64,000 nt of DNA from Sorghum bicolor (Eukaryota; Streptophyta; Magnoliopsida; Poales; Poaceae). The position numbers and the translations under genes were made by a program. The DNA is taken from assembly GCF_000003195.3 (NCBI RefSeq), contig NC_012870.2, positions 28,168,202 to 28,232,201 of the forward strand. The letters run 5' to 3'. Positions 19,658 to 31,900 of this stretch are shown one piece after another. The notes below the pieces were generated by a model. That model made no database searches and had not been told where the DNA came from. It worked only from the letters and a program-made list of their open reading frames with translations. The stretch's first letter is position 1; each line of letters begins with the position of its first letter.

Positions 19658-22600
19658 CACTACAGGAAAAAGTGTCTCTAGGCACGCTTTTGTAGTAACA
19701 GACACTAAAGTCGTCTCTACATAGTCATGTAAACATGTTTTTCACACGATTTTAGGAACGTGTCATCATGACACAATATTAAACACGCTTTTAGTGTCAA
19801 AAGGAATCTAGAGACACTTTTTTAAGATGATATTGAAAACGTCTCAAAATGACACGATGGTAGACACGCTTTTAGTCATCAATAGCTTCTAGACACGTTA
19901 CAAAGCATAGCATAGAACGTTCTGTGGACAATTAAAGATGCTTTTTGATACAATACTAAAGTCATCTCAAAATAACATGAAGTTAGACATGCTTTAAACC
20001 ATTAGTATAATCTATACACGTTGCAAAGTGTATCAACAATCATACTTAGTCATGTAAAAATACTTTACAATATTAAAAACATTTCAAAATGAAACGAAGT
20101 TAAATATACGTTGGTCATCTGTTAGTAGCATGTAGAGACATTGTAAAAAATTTATTAACACTTGTTACATATGTAAGTCCTCTTGTATATCTATATTTTT
20201 TTCTACTAATTTGTAGTTAACATTTGTACTTATGTTTATATTGTCATAAAATTTGAGTTTTAAATTTTGAAAATATTTTCTTAACATTCTACATCAAGTG
20301 TCTTTCAGACATGCTTGTACTCTTGGCCACTATAGTATATAATACTATTATGTCATAAAAAAGAACATAAAAAATTATAGAATATTAATAACATAAAAAA
20401 TAACACAAAACTTGCGGTAGCAATAGGTTGGAACCTGTTTTAAAATATTTCTTGACATTCTACCTCAAGTGTCAAAAAAAAGTTATATATGACAAGGATT
20501 TTGTCATAACTTTTTATTATCTTATAAAGATTTTAAACATTATTATTGATGATGGCTTATGGGCTCAACTAATATTTAATGTCGCCTGATGTTTTTTTAG
20601 CAGAAGAGGTGCACGCATCCTGAGCAGAGGCAACAACTGGGCTCAACTATGCTTTATGAACTTGCTTGTGTTGTCCATCTAGCATTGTTCAATTATATCA
20701 CAAATTCGTAAGTTTGCCACTAGAAAAAAGGGTAGCCTAATTGTGCCAGAAAGAAGCTTCATTTTCTTTGTGAATGAACAGGAATGTGTATATTTATCTT
20801 TTGGCTGCAAGATCATTTCTTGACAATTGGCATGCATCATATGACTATTGCGTGGACCCGTTCTTGAAATAATAAATGTGTTTCCTTAGCAAATTGTAGT
20901 TGAGAAACACTGCTTGTTAGAAAAAAGGAGTTTTGCAAGCTTTGTCCGAGTACTTTCTATTTAGAATATATAATGTATAGTAGGCAGGGCAAGTTGAGGA
21001 AAGCCACAAGGCCACAACTTGCCACTAATTAATCTAGCAGGTCTGTGGATGTCCGTCAATTCTGCTCAATTATGTTATGTGAAATTGCTGGCTGATAAGC
21101 CATGGGTTAGGCACAGTGATGCTATACACTTCACATGACTAAAGACTTGCTACTACTCTGATTATGATAATTTTGGAGGGAATCTGGATTTGAGATTAAA
21201 TTTACAGTCTTGTTGCAACTCTCAATACAAGTTGAAAACAATAGTCTGCACTAAAATTTAAGGAATATTTATGTTCATTGGCTATAGGCTTGCTAGATCT
21301 CTTGCATGGACCGAAAACTCCAATGTGCAATATGGTCTGAGATGTGCTAGATTATGAAATATAGCCATCTACATCTATTTTGATTATTATAAGTTCAAAT
21401 TGGGTGGTACATAACCCATGTTACATGTCACAGAATTGAGGATTCAACTATGATTGCAGGTGGCACATATTGACGATCAAGGTCAAGCGGATAAAGGTTC
21501 TGAAGACTTAACTTTGCCACGTGCTAGCATAATGACCAACCTAGTATGTCTCTATTTTCTATTATTGTAACCCTTCATGGTATGGCTGACCTGGCTAGAT
21601 CAATGATATGGTTTGATTGTGTCTGTTGCAGAGATCTCAGAGAACTAAAGCTCCAGCTTGTAATCAATCGGGATCGGTATGTATTTGTTTTCCTTGTTTT
21701 GAAACTAAATTAATTACAAGTTTGATGATCATGGCTTTATGCTTTAAAAATGGTAGAGCCAACTGGAAGTCTATCTTATTTCACTAAGAAACCATTGTAA
21801 AGTCGTGGCCAAAGGAAAGTTAGTGACTCGTGACAGTACTCGAAGCATTGCTGGGACTGTGCTTGGAAAAGAATATGTTGGGGTTTATGTTGATGCCCTT
21901 GACAATGGAAACAATGGAGATAAAATGTTACCTAGACCATTCTATTCTGTGATAACTATGAGGGATGCTATTGGCTTTGTTATTGCTTGGCCCCGTTCAC
22001 ATGTAAGTTTTCTCAACAAATTCTTTATGATTTGGTAATTTTCTAAAATTGTACTACACATCCCTCTAAATGCATGTCTTATTGCAGGTTAAACAACTTA
22101 AGAGTTCAACTCAAGCCGGTACAACATTGGTATCTTTCATTCTTGCTACATTCCGTTGATTAGAAATCATGTCTGTCAACTCAATCTCCTCTTATTTTGC
22201 AGCATGATGGAAACATGTAACTTGATGTGGATGGGAAGACAAGCTACAAGTTTCAAATAACTTGATGTGGACGGAAAGACAAGCAACAAGTTTCATAGTG
22301 AATAAGATAGATTTTAGATGTTCGTGAAAAATATAGATATTTGTATGATACCACTTTTCATATACTTCTTTATGATAGGTTTCTTTTTGAGAGTGCAATT
22401 TAATGAGTTATTAATTGGTATCTTATTTTGTAAATACGATGGATTTTTCAATGCAATGCCTTCATGATTCACTTTCTAATTATCTAATCGTTCAAGTTCA
22501 TTTGTGTTTAAATTTGTAAAGTTCTCTTTATTTTTTCAAGTTGGTCTCTTTTATACGTGTATATATTTATATGATGTTATAAAATAGTAATATATATAAT

Positions 22601-23208
22601 GCTTTTATATCAGTAGACACGAAATATAAATGATATAAAATTGTCTCTATATTTTTTGAAACGCAAAATGATATTACTTGATAATGTATCTATACTGTTA
22701 GACATGTAACATAAATGTATCTACTCGGACGTCTCTATACTTCTTAATACACAATCGTCAAAACAAAACGTGACTACATTAGTACATACGTAATATAAAT
22801 GTGTCTGTCAGAATGTCTCTGCACTTCTTAACACACAATAAAAAATTGTTACATAACATGACTATATTAGTACACACATAATATAAATGTATCTATGAGA
22901 ACGTCTCTACAATTCTGAGCACATAACGAAGCGTTACTATATAACGTAGCTACATAAATAGATACGTTATACAAAAGTATCTATAAAAGTATATCAATAT
23001 GTGTAGGCATGCTATTAACGTCTCTACAAAATGTATATTTATCACCTTGACACGCTTAAGAAACTCGTCTCTATAAAGTCCTGACACGGTCCATGCGAAG
23101 ACGCTTCTAACACGGTTTATAAAAACGTGTCTATAATCTTGTAGAGACGAAATAAATCGTGTCTAACATATAAATAAAGCGTCACTACAGGGGGTATTTC
23201 TAGTAGTG
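19658..23208 (+). mobile_element. CACTA transposon with TAA duplication (deletion derivative)
   Basis: Left end CACTACAGGAAAAAG; the reverse complement of the right end is CACTACTAGAAAT. The 3-bp target duplication TAA is perfect (19655-19657 and 23209-23211). Subterminal regions (19660-20160 and 22600-23200) are full of GACACG/GTCTCTA units in both orientations. At 3551 bp it is short for an autonomous element. It keeps only 3' exons of a TNPA-like gene and no TNP2. Confidence 0.92.
21460..22220 (+). pseudogene. TNPA/Tnp1-like gene, 3' exons only
   Basis: Five consecutive exons with GT-AG borders: 21460-21543, 21632-21676, 21757-22002, 22088-22129 and 22203-22220 (stop TAA). All keep one open frame (28, 15, 82, 14 and 6 codons). 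The third encodes the TNP1/En/Spm-like C-terminal domain, with KGKLVTRDSTRSIAG, LGKEYVGVYVDA, LPRPFYSVITMRDAIGF and IAWPRSH. This matches the last exons of the TNPA-like gene in 33393-38690. Upstream exons with the DNA-binding half were not found, so it is a 5'-deleted remnant. The product would be part of the protein that binds subterminal repeats. Confidence 0.75.
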
Positions 23209-23223
23209 TAATACTTAAATCGT

Positions 23224-24886
23224 TGTTGACATTTACTACTGTCATCACTAAAAATAGAGATAAACCCTACTCCTAGTAACAACACCAAAAATGCACGGTA
23301 TATAATTAACTTGTCAATTAGCAACTAGCCACTTCCTTAATTATTAATATTCCTATACATAAAGTAGGTTATCATCTCTAATTATATTGCTAGGAATTTA
23401 TAGATTCATATGTACTATTGTGACTAGGCAGAAATAAAAGATATGAATATAATCGTAAACTAAATAGGTTCTGCAAGTGGACACATAATTATACCGTTGT
23501 AGCATTTTACCTAGGGAAGTATCCAGGTTGTCGATTTATATTTATACCACTGGACATGCTAAGGGTTAAACTATATCTATTATATTGATAAGAATGAATA
23601 AATGAAATTACCTAAGTCATATAATCTACTCATAACAGACAGTGGTCACAAGATAAATAATGATAAATAATAGTGATAGCATAATCATCAAGTATCATGA
23701 ATAAGGATAATCATCAGAGCATCTACTAGTCATAATAATAGTTAGCCAATGGATAAACTAGTGATAGCATAATCATCAAGTATCATGAATAATAATACTA
23801 CGCCAATGAATAACTCTAATTAGTGCAATTACATCTAGAAATCATTGTTAAGTTAACCCTATATCATAATTACATGTAAAGAGGCATCAATTAATGAGGG
23901 TTTTAAGACACAACCGTCACCTCCTTCATGACCGCGCCCATGCTAGCCCTACGAACAGAGGGTGGACTACAGAGGAACCAACGCAGCTGTCACCTACGCA
24001 GACTACCACACGACCCGGCACGTCAGGGGGCACTCGCAGACAAACAAGATATCTAGACACCACGTCTACATATTGTCTATCATCTACCCAATGATCGATT
24101 AGGTAAACGATATACGAGCAATTACATGAATTCAACAAGATCAAACCAACTATTCTAGACATATAATCAAAGTAGATAATGACTAATGTAATTAAGAACA
24201 TATGAATCTATTAAAAATAAAGTCTCCCTAATATACAATGAAATACTATAAATTAGAACTAGAACTATTACCGAACTCTTGCGCTCCAGACCAACGCCAG
24301 GGGCTTCAGATCCCGATGAAGAACTAGATGTCCTCTACTTCTAATCTAACTAACTAGAACTATGAACTAGAAAGCTCTTAATGAACTTGAAGTCACTTGA
24401 TGCTTGATGGCTTGAGGCCTTGATGAATAATGAGGTTTGTCTCTAGGGGGGTCTGCCCATGTATTTATAGTCTGGCGGGAGTCGTGCGCGCCGTCGGATC
24501 AAACTGACTTAACCAAGGGCCGAGGTGACTCCTCAAAGGTGGTGGAGGAAGCTTCCGGAAGGGGGGCACCAAACCCTAGAGCAGGGGGCTGGCCGGCGCT
24601 AGGGTAGGGCCGGCCTGCCCCACGTGGCAGCCGCTGGCTCCCCCCTCGCGTCGGGTGTCTTCCAGAGTATTTCTGAATCCTCTTGCGCTGTTTCTCGTGG
24701 TGGATACATTTCCGTGTTTGATTTGCATTAGAGTCCCTCTTTTGCAGCTTTCCTGAAATTTAACCTGAAAATACAGAATATACAAAACTCGTGGAAATTG
24801 TTAGTTTAAACCCTATACTAGTGTGTATTCATGATCTCCTTCAGGTTTAAAGTTATAATAAAAGTTGACGTTATCGACCGTCAACA
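23224..24886 (-). repeat. Probable solo LTR (1663 bp)
   Basis: On the plus strand it starts TGTTGACATT and ends GACCGTCAACA, giving a TGTTGAC/GTCAACA inverted repeat typical of LTR ends. Flanks are ATCGT (23219-23223) and ACCGT (24887-24891), a target duplication with one mismatch. No internal coding region or second LTR adjoins it, so it is best read as a solo LTR left by recombination. Its orientation is not firmly fixed. Near 23750-23930 it has short AT-rich direct repeats. Confidence 0.65.
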
Positions 24887-25044
24887 ACCGTATATTTATG
24901 ATGTCGACATCCAATCGTGTATTATCCAATAGGGTTGACATTATCCGTATTCGAATCTAAATCCGGCCAGAAATATAAAAACAAATGTAATATTCATGAT
25001 ATCCGTCCGTATTCGATCCGTTTTTCATCCCTATTGATGATACA
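24887..25044. repeat. CCGTATTCGAATCC-type repeat tail
   Basis: Contains TTATCCGTATTCGAATC, ATATCCGTCCGTATTCGATCC and CATCCCTA. Similar composition occurs at 19625-19657, before the nested insertions, so this is probably the distal continuation of that repeat. Its end (minus strand TAGGGATGAAAAACGG) also looks like a plant hAT terminus. Confidence 0.45.
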
Positions 25045-25069
25045 ATTCTCTTTATAGAACATAATCTAG

Positions 25070-26260
25070 AGCAAGACCGAAACACAAAGTTATTACTTAT
25101 TTTTTTGAGCAAGCATCATGTCTTATTTTTTTCATAAGCGAAGTGTATTTCTTTGGCGAGGCCCAAGAAATAGACAACCAATATATTGAGATTTTTGGAT
25201 GTAAATCTAGAGATTTTCCTATTTTATGTTTAGGGATCTCTATTCATTTTAGAAAGCTGAGGGATCTTTATTCAAAAAAGGTGAAAGAACATTTGGAGAT
25301 GATGTTTGAGCAATTGGAAACAAATTAACTCAAAGTTGAGCAGTTTACCATTGTACATGATGTCCTTTTTTGCAATTCCAAGAGGGTTGCTGAAGAAATA
25401 AATATTTAGGCTCTAAGACATTATCTCAAACTTATAAGAGAAATGCGGACTCACATTTTTTGGCTGGACTTATGAAGATGAAATAGGATTTTTTTTGGGT
25501 TTTGGATCCTTCATAAACGAAAATGGATCACTAGTGAGATTCTGAAAAGATAAGTGGTCTGAAAACTCACCTCTAAGGGAGCAATATCCTGGCTCATACA
25601 AACTCACTCGCACAAGCAAAATATGATAGCCATGGTCTTTAGTACATCACCGGTAAAAATTTCATAGAGACGTTAGTAGCCTGAAATGAACTACTTCCTC
25701 GTGTTGCTAATATCTTGCTTACACAAAAGCGTGACGTTTTCCGCTAGAATAATTTGGACCCAAAAGGGAGAGTCCTCGGTGGAACATTATTTAGCTCTGA
25801 TTTGTATGGATGTTACCAACTTAAACAAAATTATTTGGATGTTGAAGACTCTATTAAAAAAACTTTGGTATCTCCATAGAGGAGTGATTCTAACAAAGGA
25901 TAACTTAGCAAAATGTAATTGGCATGGCAGCAAAAAGTATTGTTTTTGCAAAAAAAAAACAGAATGCCGTTTTGTCGGTGTGATTTGTGGGTGCATAAAC
26001 ATTGCACTATGTCTTCCTCAACCTCATAGTTTAATTTTTCTCATAGGTTTGGGAGTTGGCTTTAGGCGTATGGAAGGATTTTAAAACCTTTAGTTCTGCT
26101 GGTGGCGGCAGCTACTTGTTGGTCATTTTGGTTATGAGAAATGATTTGGTGTTTGAAAAAAAAAACATTCTTATTCTCCTGTGCTAGTAGTATCTTTGGT
26201 TACCCATTGGCTCCGTACACACTAGTGAAGGGTAGTGGATGCGAACTTGCTATGGCCACC
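25070..26260 (+). pseudogene. Decayed LINE (non-LTR) reverse transcriptase 3' region
   Basis: Fragments of a plant L1-type LINE ORF2. 25143-25328 encodes YFFGEAQEID...DFPILCLGISIHFRKL, the segment after the RT core with its LGI(P)xH(F/Y)RKL motif. 25686-26084 encodes LKKLWYLHRGVILTKDNLA and KYCFCKKK, from the RT zinc-binding (zf-RVT) region near the C-terminus. The pieces lie in the correct order, separated by frameshifts and stops. It is 5'-truncated near 25045. It is split at 26260 by a CACTA element and probably resumes at 28132. Confidence 0.75.
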
Positions 26261-28131
26261 CACTACTAGATCTAGGGAAATTCCTTACAGCCGAAACTGT
26301 TAGGAATGGGTACAACCATCAGGAACAGCTCGACAGGAAAAGTAGGTTTCTCCTAACGGTTGGCTGATACCGTCCGGGATAATGAACCGACATGAGTCAG
26401 TATCCATTTCCTGTCGCCTAAACCGTCTGAAAAAGTTCGACAGGAGTTAGTTTTGTAGTTTCTGACGCAAACCCCAACAGTAATGGTGGCATCATCTAGA
26501 AAGGATCGGTCAGGGCAATCCCAATGGTAGAAACCAAGTAGTTTCTATAGCATTGGACTTTGTATCAAAGAAACCAACCATCTCAATGCAAGATTTGCTT
26601 TTAGCGTTCTCATTAAATTATTGGCCAATCGTTGTTGTGTTCCCCTCTCTCACATCCGGGATTGTATGTGCAGAAACCACACGGAGACAACAGCTGTGGG
26701 TGGATGTAAAATAAAAATTTGCAATGATTTGCTGTGACATCGTCCTCAACTCCTTGCCAGAATGACCTATTGCTCTCTATCTCTCTAATCTCCTCACATT
26801 GCTTCCTGTGTCCTCTTTCTTCCTCTCTCGAATCCCACGTTCCCACCTCCAAATTCAAGAACAAGGAGCTGCAATTTTTGGCTAGATCAGAAATCTCCGC
26901 TTGCATTGCTTTGTCTGCACTCGTAGCCTAGCAGCGAGTGGCTAGCATCGAGCGGCCGCACGGAGAGTCAGCGTCCAGCCAGCGCGGCCGCGCGCGTGAA
27001 GGTCCTCGGCGGATTTTCTCGGGCTGCATCGCACCGGATCCGGTGGAGCGCCTTGGATTGCGGTCGTTTCTTCCCAACGGGTTTTCTCCGATTTCTTCAC
27101 GTCTCGATACGAGTGAAGACGTCGTTCCTTGCTGTGGAAACGATTTCTTCAATTTTGCTTCTCTTTCTTCATTGAATAGGCTGTCATATCAGCATTTTGC
27201 TTATGTGGCAACTCATTTAATAGGAATAGAAACCACCATTAATGTCCTATTAGACTGCCCTCACACAACCATCCTTTGTTCCATAAATATATTTAATAAA
27301 TTATACATTATTCTAGCATATGCATTAGCCATCATAAAAAAATTTACTCACTGGTTTCAGACTGGTACAGAAGTTCAAACTGCATAACATATAAAATTTC
27401 ATGCTAGTTCAAGAGTTTACACAACAATTCTAGCTCATATGTAGGTTCAGAACTGCATACCAACTAAATAACAGATGTCTTTTCACCCTCTATGTAATAT
27501 ATATATATATATATATATATACACTTGGTTTCTAATAACTACACAAAAGAGGTTAATTTCCTGAAGTTTCATCAAATACACTCCAACATAAAATGGAGAG
27601 CCCTTTTTAATGCAAAAAAGAGGTTTTACTATCCCTTTACCACCGCGGTCTACATGGAGGCCCCTGGGGGGCGGCGGTGAAGGGGTGGCTAGACACTGAA
27701 GGGCCTAGAGCTAGTGGCACGGGGGAGGAGAGTCAAGAGGTTGCGGCGGCATGGGGCAGCAAATCTGGGCCACCAGGCGTAACTGGGATAAGCTTTGGGT
27801 AGACAAGTACGTAGATATTGTGGTAGGTGTGGAATCTTTTTGGCATAAGACCCATGGAACAGTAGCGTATAGTGCACGCACCCAAGCACAAAGATTTGAT
27901 TTCACCCGAGGCGAGGGAAGGCCTTTAGAGTGAATTTCCTGTTGTTTATAATTACCACCGGCCGTCAGAAGTTATTTATCATTCGTGTCGGTTGTAAGTA
28001 ACTGATAGGCATATTGTAGGGTACTCCTGTTGGTTTTCTAAGACCATCAGGATTAATAGTAATTCTTGTCGGGTTTTAATAAACCATCAGGAATTATTCA
28101 AGCTGACAGGAATTTTTCTTTCTCTTGTAGT
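26261..28131. mobile_element. Non-autonomous CACTA transposon with ACC duplication
   Basis: Ends are CACTACTAGATC (26261) and, reverse-complemented, CACTACAAGAGAAAG (28131). The target duplication ACC is perfect (26258-26260 and 28132-28134). Subterminal repeats of the type CCATCAGGAA/CGACAGGA/TGTCGG occur at 26290-26480 and 27955-28115. No transposase remains. Between the ends are a pyrimidine-rich and GC-rich stretch (26750-27150) and AT-rich filler, with no supported gene. Confidence 0.88.
27497..27521. repeat. AT microsatellite
   Basis: An uninterrupted AT dinucleotide run of about 25 bp inside the CACTA element. Confidence 0.9.
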
Positions 28132-28650
28132 GACCTCTTGGTCTTGGTCTTGCACAAATGTATTTATATATCATGTGGATGCTTTAAGTTTTTCTTGCAG
28201 TGCAAAAACAAGAAGATAGAATGCAGTGGCAGTGCCAGCAGGCAACACCGCTACAGACAATACCCAGTGAAACCAACCAGTACTAATTAGTTCCCCCTTG
28301 ATTTACCTACACGCTCCTCCACTGCCTTCTTACATAAAGTATGTTCGCTTAATTTAAAAGTCATGACTAAAAGTATTGTTCGTTAATTTATTGTAAGAGA
28401 AAAACACTATTGAATGGCTGATAAATTCAACAGATAATCTCAAGTGAACGGGCTAGACTATCCCCGGAAGCATACTTCACAAGCTCTAGTTATTGCGGCA
28501 TCGCAATAAGTGGCACAAGAGTCACTAGAGTGCCAGCAGTTTCTTTATTTGTTTGGTTTAGGCCACATACTTTTTTACAGAGGTTTGTAATTTTTATATC
28601 ACTTGATATAATAATTGTGAATTAATAAAATATTTCTATTCGAAAAAGGT
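28132..28650 (+). other. Probable LINE 3' tail plus a MITE remnant
   Basis: The end of this stretch (TTTGTAATTTTTATATCACTTGATATAATAA, then AATAAAATATTTCTATTCG) resembles the 3' end of plant LINEs that finish in ATAATAAAATTTCTAT. It is therefore likely the other half of the LINE at 25070-26260. Within it, 28360-28450 matches a small MITE also seen at 39095-39190. Confidence 0.5.
28360..28455. repeat. MITE remnant (TTCGCTGATTTATT family), copy 1
   Basis: It shares AAGTATTGTTCGTTAATTTA and the ACTATTGAATGGCTGATAAA / TCAAGTGAACGGG segments with 39095-39190. Short elements of this type, starting with GTTCGCTGA and ending AAGCGAACAGG, are common in panicoid grasses. Confidence 0.55.
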
Positions 28651-28974
28651 AGATTTAGGCTGGCATTGCGAAGGAATGAGCGGAGGGGACGCAGGCAGAC
28701 GAACAAAAGTGGACAATAAAGCTATTTTCTTTACAACCCACCCAAACAAGATCTTGTTTGATCCGGCCCAAAAAACTTACAGGCCTGTAATTTACACTGG
28801 TTTAGGCCTCGGAAGCGGCCTTCCAACCAAACCCACGGCCACGGTACAACACCCAAATGCAACGAAGTTATTAGGTATCTGATTGATCACCGCGATCAAC
28901 TGAATCGTGAACCACTAATTAACCAAGGGCCTGCACACGCACAGTAGTGGTTGATCGATCACCTGGACTTGTGA
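28651..28974. other. Intergenic, 3' flank of the transporter gene
   Basis: About 0.3 kb downstream of the sucrose transporter stop (the gene is on the minus strand). It presumably contains its 3' UTR. No clear polyadenylation signal can be singled out. Confidence 0.5.
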
Positions 28975-31900
28975 TCAATGGCCTCCTCCCATGGAGACGG
29001 ACCGGAAGCTGGTCTTGGGCTGCTTTGGCAGCATGATGATCCCTGCAACGGCAGCGGTGAAGGCGAAGCCAGCGGCAGCCCCGAACGCCGGGATGTTGCC
29101 CTTGCCGAACAGCTCGTCCCACGGCCCAGAGCCGACGGCGATGATCATCTGAGGCAGCACGATGGAGATGTTGAGGACACCCGTGCACAGCCCTGCAGGT
29201 GTTTTTTTTTTTTTGTTTTTTCATCATCAGCAGGCACAACAGTCGACAGGCACTGGAGAGTAAGAACTAAGAAGACGAGATCAGCTAGCTCACCCTGCCC
29301 GCCGCCCTTGGTCGCCGCCAGCTGTGCCGTCACGGCGAAAGGAACGCTGCATAGGACGGCGAAGGGAAAGCCGAGGAAGACGAAGATGGCAAGCGCGGTG
29401 CCCTTGAGGCCCTTATCGACCGCGGCGGCATCCTGGACGTTGCCACCGATGTCGCCGAGCGCCCAGGAGCTGAGGACGGTGACCATGGCCATGGCGACAC
29501 AGACGAGGAAGCTGCTAATCACCCACACCACCTTGGCGGTGAGCTTGCGGCACATGGGCTCGATGAGGAAGGAGCTGACGCCGAGGACGATGGAGTTGAG
29601 GAGCAGGCCGAAGGCGCCCTGGCGGACGCCCTCCTGGTAGTTGGCCACCTCCGTGGGGCTCCCGTCAGGCTTGCCGTGGTACATCTCGCGGCCCATCCAG
29701 TCGGTGTCGAAGAGGATGAAGGGGAACCACGAGAGCCAGGTGAGGCCGGTGACGATGAGCACCTGCGGCATTCCCGGGGGCAGGTTCTTCATGCCCTTGA
29801 ACACGGCGAACGGGCCCGACGGCTCCCCGTCCTCGCCCTGCTTCGCCGCCGCCGGGTCCAGTGGCTCCTCGGTGGCGAAGATCATGGTCACCACCGTGGA
29901 CAGGCCAAGGAACGCCACCGACACCAGGAAGGCGGCCTTGAGGTTGGCGCACGCCTCGCAGCACGCCTTGGTCTGCAGGAACGGGAACCAGGTGTGCCAC
30001 TTGTCGGTGGACCCCGAGGAGTAGCCCAGGATGTTGCCGATCGCCATCCACGACACGAAGATGGCGTTCGCCGTGCTCGGCCCATGGCTGCCTGCGAGGT
30101 CGGCCATGAGCGCGCGCGCAGGTCCCTGCACCGTGTTGTTGGAAAAGTCGAGCAGCCAGAATCCCATGACGAAGAACAAGGCCGCGTGCAGCCGCTTCCC
30201 CGTGTAAACCCTGCACATTGTACGTGTCACTGATCGAGAGCGTATATATATATATATATATGTATTTGGAATTAATTTGGATAGATATATGATGGAGTAG
30301 CTGCTAGTCTGTGTATATATATTACTTGCAGTCTTCCGTGGTGTCACCGAGAGCGTAACCAATGTCGGAGGAGAAGCCTATGACTATCACCTGTGGATTT
30401 TGGATCAAATGATCAGAGCTCTTGATCATGTATGAACCATCAGTAAACTGGTGATTTATAAACGACAATATCGAGACGACGATTCTTCATATGTTTTAGA
30501 TTAGCTCTCACTGATATACAGATGACGATGCATCCTGTAAAGATGAATGGTCTCCGTCTCCCAAGCTTAGAAGTGCATTTGTCACTGTAGAGGCCGACGC
30601 AGGGTTGCACCTGCACAAGGCAATCGAGAGTAACTTAAAATTATATTATCTGATTGTACAAACTAAAATTTCTAAGAACAAGAAATAACTAATAAATGTG
30701 TTTTCCAAAACTTAATTTCTTGTTTTGATTAAATTTCAAAATATTGGATACTTTCCCTTTTGGATATATATAATTCTTCCCTAGCTACATACTCACATGC
30801 AGGTACTTACAAGTAAGCCAGCAATAGGTCCACAAAGCCACATGACTGAAGTAAGAGCATGAGGAATCCCCAGTGTCTGGTGCAAATATGTTAGAAACAA
30901 TCAGAATCGTTAGCGAAATTCAGGTGTATATGTAACCCACCGCCCCCTACTTAAAGTTAGATATATATAATTGATGCACTTCAGTCGTTATAGTGAGATC
31001 TAATCTCTTTTGGGAACTTCAACCATCAGTGACATGCATATACTTATTTGGTTTTGACACAAATAATGTCATTTGATCCAAATTGAACTTTCAACATCTC
31101 TTCTTTAAGTGCAGTTATGATAAATTTCTTTGTGGTGGGCATTAGAGAAGAGATGTTGAAAGTTCAGCTCTACATTTGGTATCACTTCATCTTTGGCCTT
31201 GTTTACTTACACCCAAAAACCAAAATTTTTCAAGATTTTCCGTCACATCGAATCTTTAGACGCATGCATGGGGTATTAAATATAGATGAAAATAAAAACT
31301 AATTGCACAGTTTGGTCAGAATTTACGAGACTAATCTTTTGAGCCTAGTTAGTCCATGGTTGGACAATAATTACCACAAATAAACGAAAATGCTACAGCG
31401 TCGCGAAATTTTTCGCTTCAACAACTAAACACGGCCTTTGAATATGGAGAATTTATTTGGTAGTCAGCTCTACAATGAAGTCAGCTCATGGATGTCCTTT
31501 TGAATTGAGGATTGCTTTGTGAAAGATCAGCTATGTGGCTGTATAAATGTTTGTGAATTCAAGGATATCCATGCAGGAACTACTGATGAATGTGGATGTA
31601 AAACCATATTTGGAAAGCAATTGTCTCAACCAAATGAAATTGCTGTCAAATAAATTCTGGAATTTAAATACTATACAATAATAATAGAACAAATTCGTAG
31701 CTAGAGTTAAGACCTATATCGAATACTCTGATGCAAAATATCTCCAAAAATTTAAATGGAGAAAAGAAGGCATGCATTGCTCATGGACATCTATGTAAAA
31801 TTAAAGCCACCCACCTTAAAATAATATATTGATACAACAGTACATTAGTCTCATTATATCAAAATAAAGGAATTATATGATCTCTCCACGGACAGAACAT

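Noticed and set aside
19177..19659. A 483-bp solo LTR ending CCTAACA at 19659
   Set aside because: The apparent CA end is created by the CACTA element, which starts at 19658; the TAA duplication shows the sequence continues at 23209.
24960..25044. A hAT transposon terminus (TAGGGATGAAAAACGG on the minus strand)
   Set aside because: No matching second terminus or 8-bp duplication could be located. It is equally explained as the outer part of the interrupted LTR.
26505..27262. A TIR element inside the ACC CACTA (AGGGCAATCC...GACTGCCCT)
   Set aside because: The terminal match is short and no target duplication is evident.
28978..30233. Long plus-strand ORFs opposite the sucrose transporter
   Set aside because: They are antisense shadows of GC-rich exons; the minus strand carries conserved SUT motifs and splice sites.
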